Assembly (NCBI GenBank): GCA_002479645.1
Contig: DLOO01000069.1
Location: 281-5,978 of the forward strand
DNA length: 5,698 nucleotides
Direction: 5' to 3'
Source: Lachnoclostridium sp. UBA7482
GTDB taxonomy: Bacteria > Bacillota > Clostridia > Lachnospirales > Lachnospiraceae
In this document: one piece after another, positions 1 to 5,698 of the stretch
How positions within the stretch are numbered: the first letter of the stretch is position 1
Layout: every line of letters begins with the position of its first letter
Made by a program: the position numbers and the translations under genes
The notes under the pieces: generated by a model
Databases searched by the model: none
What the model was told of the DNA's origin: nothing
Seen by the model: the letters and a program-made list of their open reading frames with translations, nothing else

Positions 1-709
1 TTCCCTTCGCGTAATTGTAGAAATCTTCCTTGGTCTTTGCTTCCTCTAAAACCGTTTGAGCCTTGCCTCTGGCTGCCTCAAGCTCCTTGTCGCCCATCGG
101 CACCTGATTGCCTTCCAGATCCTCATAGTACTTACTGATTCGGATATACTGGAAATCTGCTTTCAGAACATCTGCTTCCTCATACTCCTTTTCGGCATTT
201 AACGTAATGGTTTCGTAAATCTTCTCCGCCAGCACGTTATCCATGTAAATGGCACGAATCAGTTCCTCGGTGATTTTGTATTTCTTAACGGCCTCCTCGG
301 TCACACCGGACATATATTCCTGCGTGTAATCGTTGACGTTCAGAATGTCGTCCGCTTCCAGGGACACATCAAATTCCTTAGCCATCAGGCAAACCAGCTT
401 GATATAGATAATCTTCTGCAAAAGCTCTTTCTTCATCAAAACGGAATAGGTGTCACCGTCATGCGTAAAAACAAAATCCCAGATATCCGCACCGTACAGT
501 GTCTCAACTTCCTCCCGCATACTCATCAGGTATACGTTTGCCTCCGCATAGGAGACGTCTTTGCCTCCGATTCGCATGACTACATCACTGGTAAAGCCAT
601 CGCTGGTGGGAAGCTTCTTCTTGTCGTTACCTTTGCTGCTGCATCCCGAAAGCAGGGTCGCTGCCAAAACAATGAGCAGCAGCCATGCCATTCCTTTGCG
701 TATCTTCAT
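1..709 (-). CDS. PrsA/SurA-type lipoprotein, putative peptidyl-prolyl isomerase or chaperone (3' end outside window)
   Basis: The first 236 codons of an exported lipoprotein are visible; the frame is open at the window edge. Residues 1-23 form a lipoprotein signal peptide: basic MKIRK start, hydrophobic core at about 8-20 and the lipobox LSGC, with the lipidated Cys at 23. A short polar, Lys-rich tether follows (about 24-40). Residues 41-180 are mostly charged and helical and open with VVMRIGGKDVSYAEANVY, which resembles the N-terminal chaperone region of SurA/PrsA foldases. From about 183 (LKADFQYIRIS) to 236 (EDFYNYAKG) the pattern resembles the start of a parvulin (PpiC) domain, but the His usual in the first strand is not seen. 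The likely role is folding of secreted proteins at the outer face of the membrane. The start at 709 is chosen because the only ATG just upstream, at 720, is followed at once by a stop. It lies 19 bases after mfd and probably shares its transcript. The lipoprotein call is strong; isomerase activity is inferred and uncertain. Confidence 0.82.
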   Translation of the reverse strand, partial: MKIRKGMAWLLLIVLAATLLSGCSSKGNDKKKLPTSDGFTSDVVMRIGGKDVSYAEANVYLMSMREEVETLYGADIWDFVFTHDGDTYSVLMKKELLQKIIYIKLVCLMAKEFDVSLEADDILNVNDYTQEYMSGVTEEAVKKYKITEELIRAIYMDNVLAEKIYETITLNAEKEYEEADVLKADFQYIRISKYYEDLEGNQVPMGDKELEAARGKAQTVLEEAKTKEDFYNYAKG

Positions 710-720
710 GAGGTTCACAT

Positions 721-727
721 CCTTCCT
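721..727 (-). promoter_or_regulatory. Ribosome binding site of the lipoprotein gene
   Basis: AGGAAGG begins one base after the mfd stop codon and sits 11 bases before the ATG at 709. The spacing is a little long but usable. It supports this start and suggests translational coupling with mfd. Confidence 0.6.
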
Positions 728-728
728 C

Positions 729-3700
729 TCAATTTGCTGCCTTCAGCGGATTCACCCGGATTTCCTGCAGCTTTTCCACTACCTTCATACTATCCTCTAT
801 CAGGGCATAGTTGTCAAGTTTCTCCCTGGAATTTAACGAAAATTGATAAATAAAATTCGGACATTTGCCCGGCTGCATCACCAAACGCTTCGGAAATGCC
901 TGCAAAAATTCCGGAATCCTCTCTACCGCAAGCTGTGCCTTGGCATACATCTGCAGCGTCAGTTTACCACCCTTAATTACCAGCTTCTCCACATATGCCT
1001 TGTGTGCCTGTGCCTTCAAAAGCGCAATATGCAAAAGCAAATCCACCGAGGTCGGCAAATCACCGAAACGGTCCGCCATTTCCTCCTGCATCTCCTCAAG
1101 CTCCTCGCGGGTTTCAATTCCGGCAATGCGCTTGTACATATCCAGCTTCTGCATCTCGTTTTTGATATAGGTGGACGGGATAAACGCGTCCGCATCCATA
1201 TCGACAGAGGACTCGAAACTTTCCTCTTCCGTTAACTCACCCCTTAAATTCCTGACGGCTTCATTCAGCATCTTGCAATACAAATCATAGCCGACCGCCT
1301 CCATGTGGCCGCTCTGCTCCGCACCGAGCAGGTTTCCCGCGCCGCGGATTTCCAAATCGCGCATACTGATTTTGAATCCGGAACCGAGGTCGGTAAATTC
1401 GCGGATTGCCGATAAACGCTTCTCGGCAACCTCGGAAAGCACCTTGTTCTTGCGGTACATGAGAAATGCATACGCCGTACGGTTTGAACGACCCACACGA
1501 CCCCGCAGCTGATACAACTGGGAAAGTCCCATCTGCTCCGCATTGTCGATAATCATTGTGTTAACGTTACTGATATCCATACCGGTCTCAATGATGGTCG
1601 TCGAAACAAGCACATCGATGTCCCCATTAATAAATTCGTACATAATCTTCTCAAGCTCGCGCTCACTCATCTGCCCATGCGCAAATGCGACATTTGCATC
1701 GGGACACATCTGCGCCACCTTCGATGCCGTCTCGTCGATACCGTTTACACGATTGAAAACATAATATACCTGTCCGTTTCGTGCAAGCTCACGGTTAATC
1801 GCTTCGCGGATAATCTCATCCTCATGCTCAAGTACAAAGGTCTGAATCGGCAGACGCTCGTTCGGAGCCTCCTCGAGAACACTCATATCACGAATACCAA
1901 CCAGGCTCATGTGAAGCGTTCGCGGAATCGGGGTCGCCGTCAGCGTCAATACGTCGATATCGCCCTTCATCTGCTTGATTTTCTCCTTGTGCGTTACACC
2001 GAAACGCTGCTCCTCATCCACAATCAGCAACCCAAGCTTCTTGTATTCCACATCCTTTGAAAGCAACCGGTGCGTACCGATTACGATATCGAGCTGCCCC
2101 TTCCGCAGTCGCTCAAGCGTTTTCTTCTGCTCCGTAGGAGTACGGAATCTCGAAAGCATCTCAACGCTGACCGGAAAATCTTTCAGCCGCTGGGAAAACG
2201 TATTAAAATGCTGCTGCGCCAGTACCGTTGTCGGCACCAGAATCGCTACCTGCATACCATCGGACACCGCCTTAAATGCTGCACGGATGGCAATCTCCGT
2301 CTTACCAAAGCCGACGTCACCGCAAATCAGACGATCCATAATGCGGTTGCTCTCCATATCTCGTTTCGTATCTTCAATCGCACGAACCTGATCGTCCGTC
2401 TCCGTATACTGAAAAAGCTCCTCGAACTCCTTCTGCCATACCGTATCCTTACAGAATGCATGACCTTCCTTTGCCTGCCGGAGCGCATAAAGCTTTACAA
2501 GCTCGCCTGCAATCTGCCTGACCGAGGTTCGCACGCGGGACTTGGTATGCTTCCACTCCTGACCGCCTAACTTATTTAACTTCGGCTTCTTCTCCGCATC
2601 CGCACTCGCATACTTCTGCAGCACATCCAGTCCGGTCGCCGGCACATAAAGCACACCGCCGCCGCCGTACTCGAGCTTAATATAATCCTTGGTCGCCTTG
2701 TTGTTCTCAATCTTCTCGATACCACGATAAATACCCAGACCATGATTCTCATGCACGACAAAATCCCCATAAGACAAGTCATGAAAGCTCCGGATACTCG
2801 TTCCGCTGTGCGTGCGGCGCTTCTTTTTCGCCTTCTTCTCCGCACCGAAAATGTCGCTCTCGGCAATGATTACAAACTGAATCTGCGAGTACTCGAAACC
2901 GCGGTGCAAATTACCGTACACCGTCATAATCTCCATCGGCTGCACCACGCGGCTCTCGTCCTCCGAGTAAAATGCATTCAGCTCATATTCACGCAGATCC
3001 TCTGCCAGTCTTGCCGCACGCGTGTGTGAGCCGGACACCAGAACAACACGGTATTTTTTCTTCTTGTACTGCTCAAGATCCTTCACAAGCGACTCAAAGT
3101 TACTATTATAGGATGCCACGGTTTTGACATCCAAATCATATTTTTTCTTCGCCGAAAGCAAAGGACTCGCGCCAAAGGTTCCGATAGACATCGTTGCGCG
3201 GTCGGCAAGCTGTGCAACGACCCTCCGATAATCGAAGACGGCATTCATCTGCTCGGGCAGAAGCTGTCCCTTCTCCATTCGCCCAATCATGCTCTCGGAG
3301 AATTCCTTCGCCGTCACTTCCGCATGTTCCTGCACATGAGTCGGCTCGTCGAGAACAAACAGAGTCTCATCCTTTGGAAAATACTCAAAAAAGCTTACGG
3401 TTTCCTTTGCAAAATACGTGATATACGAATCAAGGTTCACCGCACTTTGCAGATACGTCAGATTCTCCGTAAGCTCATCCACGATATTTTTAATCCGTGC
3501 AGCCTCTTCGGTCTTCATTTCCTCACGAAATCTGTCATAAACCCGGTTGCTCTCCGCCTGAATCTTACGGATGCCTGCTGCCAGTTCATCCTTTGAAAAT
3601 ACATATTCAACCGCCGGATAAATCCGCACCTCACGAATATTCTCAATCGAGCGCTGGCTGTCTGCATCAAAGCTGCGAATGGAATCGATCTCATCGCCCC

Positions 3701-4280
3701 AGTACTCGATTCGGCAGGGTACCTCCTCCGATAACGGGAAAACATCCAATATGCCGCCGCGCACCGCGAAATCTCCCGGCGCCGCAACCTGCGCCTGATA
3801 GTGGTAACCCATCGCCGTCAGCTTCTCGCGAAGCACTTCAATCGTATCGGTTGTGTCCGCATTGATGACAAGCGCGTACTCCCGCAGCCTTGCAAGCGGC
3901 AGTAAACGGTCGATTCCGCTGTCAATCGAAGCAACGACGGTACATGGCGTGCCCTCGAGAAGGTATTTTAAGACCGTCATACGGCTCCGGACGATAGCAT
4001 TTCCGTGAATGTCCGCACTGTAAAATATGATATCCTTCGACGGATAGTGCAGCACGTCCCGGTCATACAGCCGGTAATCCTCGCAGATTTCCTTCGCACG
4101 GAGCTCATTATACGTAATAATCAGCCGATACCGGTAATCCCTGCCGATACTGTGAATCCAATGGCTCTTCTGTGTATCGATACAACCGGAGACATGCACC
4201 GGCGTATGTCCGAGCATCAAATCATCCCAGACCGCCTGATATTCCCGGTACTCCTTTAACGGTGTTACAAATGTTTCCAT
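729..4280 (-). CDS. mfd: Transcription-repair coupling factor (ATP-dependent DNA translocase)
   Basis: Mfd binds RNA polymerase stalled at DNA damage, pushes it off using ATP-driven double-stranded DNA translocation, and recruits UvrA for nucleotide excision repair in the cytoplasm. The protein is 1183 residues, a normal full length for the family. The N-terminal UvrB-like module (about 1-330) includes RGGILDVFP at 174-182; its Walker A region is degenerate, as is known for Mfd. A basic linker ([10 protein letters not shown], 480-489) precedes the CarD-like RNA polymerase interaction domain at about 500-575 ([11 protein letters not shown], then GGGGVLYVP). The SF2 motor shows Walker [10 protein letters not shown] (654-662), DEEQ (755-758), TATPIPRT (781-788), motif [13 protein letters not shown] (893-904) and motif [10 protein letters not shown] (924-931). 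The translocation-motif region is [14 protein letters not shown] (973-986). The C-terminal D7 module (about 1020-1183) follows. The start at 4280 has a good upstream GAAGGGG. No frameshift or missing motif is seen. The gene begins 29 bases after pth; fin, which separates pth and mfd in Bacillus, is absent. Confidence 0.98.
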   Translation of the reverse strand: METFVTPLKEYREYQAVWDDLMLGHTPVHVSGCIDTQKSHWIHSIGRDYRYRLIITYNELRAKEICEDYRLYDRDVLHYPSKDIIFYSADIHGNAIVRSRMTVLKYLLEGTPCTVVASIDSGIDRLLPLARLREYALVINADTTDTIEVLREKLTAMGYHYQAQVAAPGDFAVRGGILDVFPLSEEVPCRIEYWGDEIDSIRSFDADSQRSIENIREVRIYPAVEYVFSKDELAAGIRKIQAESNRVYDRFREEMKTEEAARIKNIVDELTENLTYLQSAVNLDSYITYFAKETVSFFEYFPKDETLFVLDEPTHVQEHAEVTAKEFSESMIGRMEKGQLLPEQMNAVFDYRRVVAQLADRATMSIGTFGASPLLSAKKKYDLDVKTVASYNSNFESLVKDLEQYKKKKYRVVLVSGSHTRAARLAEDLREYELNAFYSEDESRVVQPMEIMTVYGNLHRGFEYSQIQFVIIAESDIFGAEKKAKKKRRTHSGTSIRSFHDLSYGDFVVHENHGLGIYRGIEKIENNKATKDYIKLEYGGGGVLYVPATGLDVLQKYASADAEKKPKLNKLGGQEWKHTKSRVRTSVRQIAGELVKLYALRQAKEGHAFCKDTVWQKEFEELFQYTETDDQVRAIEDTKRDMESNRIMDRLICGDVGFGKTEIAIRAAFKAVSDGMQVAILVPTTVLAQQHFNTFSQRLKDFPVSVEMLSRFRTPTEQKKTLERLRKGQLDIVIGTHRLLSKDVEYKKLGLLIVDEEQRFGVTHKEKIKQMKGDIDVLTLTATPIPRTLHMSLVGIRDMSVLEEAPNERLPIQTFVLEHEDEIIREAINRELARNGQVYYVFNRVNGIDETASKVAQMCPDANVAFAHGQMSERELEKIMYEFINGDIDVLVSTTIIETGMDISNVNTMIIDNAEQMGLSQLYQLRGRVGRSNRTAYAFLMYRKNKVLSEVAEKRLSAIREFTDLGSGFKISMRDLEIRGAGNLLGAEQSGHMEAVGYDLYCKMLNEAVRNLRGELTEEESFESSVDMDADAFIPSTYIKNEMQKLDMYKRIAGIETREELEEMQEEMADRFGDLPTSVDLLLHIALLKAQAHKAYVEKLVIKGGKLTLQMYAKAQLAVERIPEFLQAFPKRLVMQPGKCPNFIYQFSLNSREKLDNYALIEDSMKVVEKLQEIRVNPLKAAN

Positions 4281-4286
4281 AACTTA

Positions 4287-4293
4287 CCCCTTC
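4287..4293 (-). promoter_or_regulatory. Ribosome binding site of mfd
   Basis: GAAGGGG lies in the pth-mfd gap, six bases before the ATG at 4280. It fixes this start over the out-of-frame ATG at 4300, which opens a frame of only 11 codons. Confidence 0.65.
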
Positions 4294-4309
4294 GCTGCAT
4301 GGAATTGCA

Positions 4310-4867
4310 CTAATTAAACCTGTTCATGGCAGTTTCCGTCCCGTCGTTAATCAGGGTTTCCACGGCCTCTGCCGCCCGTCCGATACCGTCACGAATCAGA
4401 GGTTCCTCCTCCTTGGAAAAACGGCTCAGCACATAGTCTGCCAAATCCCAATCTACAGGCTTGCTCCCTATACCCACACGGACACGGTCAAACACCTGCG
4501 TTCCCATATGGCTTATGATGCTTTTGATTCCATTATGCCCACCGGCACTGCCTTTTCCGCGAATCCGCAGCTTTCCCGGCGCCAAATCAATATCATCATA
4601 GATAACAATTACATCTTCCTCCGTTGCTTTATAGAAATCCATAAATGCACGGACGCATTCTCCGCTCAGGTTCATATAGGTCTGCGGCTGAATCAGGATA
4701 ACCCGTTCCGCCCCAATGCGGCCTTTCCCGCAAAGCCCCTTATGCTCCTTTTCCCGCAAGGGAATGTTGAACTTATCCGACAGAGCCGTAATCGTGTCAA
4801 ATCCGATATTGTGCCTTGTCGCTGTGTATTTGCTGCCCGGATTTCCCAGTCCAAAAATCAGTTTCAT
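4310..4867 (-). CDS. pth: Peptidyl-tRNA hydrolase
   Basis: Pth cleaves the ester bond between peptide and tRNA in peptidyl-tRNAs that drop off the ribosome, recycling tRNA in the cytoplasm. The 185-residue protein is a typical length for bacterial Pth and appears complete. The family motifs are all present: GLGNPG at 6-11 with Asn9; RHNIGF at 18-23 with the catalytic His19; QTYMNLSG at 62-69 with Asn66; YDDIDLAPG at 90-98 with Asp91; and GSAGGHNGIKSI at 106-117 with Asn112. By order and spacing these match Asn10, His20, Asn68, Asp93 and Asn114 of the E. coli enzyme. The ATG at 4867 is preceded by AAGAGG and gives the N-terminus MKLIFGLGNPG expected for the family. It starts 12 bases after the deacetylase stop and ends with TAG 29 bases before mfd. 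The identification is secure. Confidence 0.98.
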   Translation of the reverse strand: MKLIFGLGNPGSKYTATRHNIGFDTITALSDKFNIPLREKEHKGLCGKGRIGAERVILIQPQTYMNLSGECVRAFMDFYKATEEDVIVIYDDIDLAPGKLRIRGKGSAGGHNGIKSIISHMGTQVFDRVRVGIGSKPVDWDLADYVLSRFSKEEEPLIRDGIGRAAEAVETLINDGTETAMNRFN

Positions 4868-4873
4868 AGCATA

Positions 4874-4879
4874 CCTCTT
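4874..4879 (-). promoter_or_regulatory. Ribosome binding site of pth
   Basis: AAGAGG directly abuts the TGA stop of the deacetylase gene and lies six bases before the pth ATG. This arrangement favours re-initiation by ribosomes finishing the upstream gene, so pth translation may be coupled to it. Confidence 0.65.
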
Positions 4880-5698
4880 TCATCTGCCGCTGTAGTATAC
4901 AACACCGGTCGTCATGGAAATGCCCTTCACCTTCATGAGCTCGGAAACAGATACAATCTGATAGCCCTGCTCAATCAGCTTCGGAATGATAATTTCCACC
5001 GCGTCTGCCGTTGAATTGTAGATTTCGTGCATCAGGACGATATCGCCGTCGCGCACCTTACCGATGACGCGATTCACGATGCTCTGACAATCGCGGCTCT
5101 TCCAGTCCTCCGTATCGACGCTCCAGTAGAAAATCGGCGCATTTACGGTATTCTTAACCAAAGTGTTCGCATTTCCACCCGGACAGCGGACAATAAACTG
5201 ATTCAATCCGGTAACATCGTGCAAAACTTTATTGCAGTTCTCGATTTCCGCACGAATCTTGTCCTCGGAAAGCCTCTTCAGATTAGGATGCGTGTAGGAA
5301 TGGTTTGCAATCTCGCAGCCCAGCGCCTGTGCGCGCAGCACGCGGCTCCTATAGGTAAGCACACGGTCACCGATATAAAAATACGTTGCGTGGCAATGAT
5401 ATTTCTCAAGCACATCCAGAATACGGTCGGAGGAGGCTGCCGCCGGACCGTCATCGAAGGAAAATGCAATCATCGGCTTATTCGGGTCAATCCATGAAAT
5501 GTCGACATTTTCACCCTCCCATGCTTTTCCCGGTGCAGGAGTCGCTTCCGCTCCGCCTGCCTTGGGCGGCTGGGGCGTCGGGCTGGACGTCGGACTGGGC
5601 GTCGGACTGGACGTCGGTGTTGGACTCGGGGTAAGGGTAGGCGTCGGTGTCGGCGTATTGGTTGCCGTCGGCTCCGGTGTCGGCGTATCCGTCGGCGC
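4880..5698 (-). CDS. Polysaccharide deacetylase (CE4/NodB domain) with Thr/Pro-rich N-terminal linker (5' end outside window)
   Basis: The frame is open to the window edge and gives 272 visible residues plus a TGA stop. Visible residues 1-43 are a Thr/Pro/Ser-rich linker; about 44-75 lead into the catalytic domain (WEGENVDISWIDPNKP). CE4 enzymes remove N-acetyl groups from glycans such as peptidoglycan GlcNAc or chitin-like polymers, using a divalent metal. The NodB motifs are all present: SFDDGP with Asp82 and Asp83; NHSYTHP with metal-binding His133 and His137; RCPGG with Arg171; DTEDW with Asp195 and Asp198; and IVLMHE with His224. The domain ends at about residue 255, with a short C-terminal tail. 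The linker implies that the enzyme is exported, probably anchored by a signal or membrane segment that lies beyond the window. The Met at 5473 is not the start, because the conserved lead-in sequence and the linker continue upstream in frame. Peptidoglycan is the likeliest substrate, but the sequence does not prove it. Confidence 0.93.
   Translation of the reverse strand, partial: APTDTPTPEPTATNTPTPTPTLTPSPTPTSSPTPSPTSSPTPQPPKAGGAEATPAPGKAWEGENVDISWIDPNKPMIAFSFDDGPAAASSDRILDVLEKYHCHATYFYIGDRVLTYRSRVLRAQALGCEIANHSYTHPNLKRLSEDKIRAEIENCNKVLHDVTGLNQFIVRCPGGNANTLVKNTVNAPIFYWSVDTEDWKSRDCQSIVNRVIGKVRDGDIVLMHEIYNSTADAVEIIIPKLIEQGYQIVSVSELMKVKGISMTTGVVYYSGR
5570..5698 (-). repeat. Low-complexity Thr/Pro/Ser-coding repeat, including a 12-base tandem repeat
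   Basis: This stretch encodes the deacetylase linker, dominated by TP, SP and EP pairs. Within it, 5575-5610 (plus strand) holds three tandem 12-base units, gcgtcgggctgg, acgtcggactgg and gcgtcggactgg, which differ at one or two positions; a diverged fourth copy starts at 5611. Each unit adds four residues, so length changes would keep the frame. Further out, repeats of the type gtcggtgtcggcgt continue to the window edge. Confidence 0.85.

Noticed and set aside
461..1235. Plus-strand open frames of 91-130 codons opposite the lipoprotein and the 3' end of mfd
   Set aside because: They lie antisense to clearly coding sequence, cross gene boundaries, show no recognisable domain, and have composition typical of shadow frames.
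1975..2570. Overlapping plus-strand frames of 138 and 166 codons opposite the mfd helicase motor
   Set aside because: The minus strand encodes conserved helicase motifs here; the plus frames overlap one another and have no plausible start context or known family.
3050..3150. Two A-rich runs (AAGAAAAAATA type) in mfd as possible frameshift or slippage sites
   Set aside because: Both simply encode Lys-rich stretches, no alternative-frame product or stimulatory structure is apparent, and the full-length frame is the expected family product.
4080..4280. Missing Walker A motif in the N-terminal UvrB-like part of Mfd
   Set aside because: Loss of the ATP-binding site in this module is the known normal state of Mfd, not a defect of this gene.
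4281..4300. Tiny 11-codon frame starting at the ATG at 4300 in the pth-mfd gap
   Set aside because: It is out of frame with mfd, lacks its own ribosome site and ends shortly inside mfd; it is most likely chance.
4894..4899. TATACT on the minus strand as a possible -10 box for an internal pth promoter
   Set aside because: The best -35 match (TTTCCA) has a short 15-base spacer and only four of six consensus bases, there is no extended -10, and it sits within the coding 3' end of the deacetylase.
5027..5634. Plus-strand frames of 156 and 82 codons opposite the deacetylase, the latter ending in a Trp/Ser/Asp repeat
   Set aside because: The repeat is only the antisense reading of the Thr/Pro linker DNA; no independent evidence of coding.

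Overview
The window is one uninterrupted block of four genes, all on the minus strand and read from the right edge towards the left: a CE4 polysaccharide deacetylase (5' end outside the window), pth (peptidyl-tRNA hydrolase), mfd (transcription-repair coupling factor), and a PrsA/SurA-type lipoprotein (3' end outside the window). The gaps are 12, 29 and 19 bases. Each downstream gene has a Shine-Dalgarno-like sequence in its gap, and no gap has room for a terminator. The layout looks like a single transcription unit.

The organism is most likely a Gram-positive Firmicute of the Clostridia, with Lachnospiraceae as a reasonable guess. This rests on the pth-mfd adjacency known from Firmicutes, a lipoprotein foldase directly after mfd, strong AG-rich ribosome binding sites, and an extracytoplasmic deacetylase with a Thr/Pro-rich linker. 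This is inference from gene content and style; no database comparison was possible.

Region by region: 4880-5698 encodes a Thr/Pro/Ser-rich linker followed by a complete NodB deacetylase domain. The reading frame is open to the window edge, so the Met at 5473 is internal. 4310-4867 is an intact pth. 729-4280 is an intact full-length mfd with every recognisable helicase motif. 1-709 is the first 236 codons of a lipoprotein with a lipobox, a SurA-N-like chaperone region and the start of what may be a weakly conserved parvulin domain.

Two genes serve core information processing (pth recycles peptidyl-tRNA; mfd clears stalled RNA polymerase and recruits excision repair). They are flanked by two envelope genes (glycan deacetylation and extracytoplasmic protein folding). 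No direct functional link between the two pairs is evident beyond probable co-transcription. I found no RNA gene, mobile element, CRISPR array or convincing novel system. There is no gene-free stretch longer than 29 bases.
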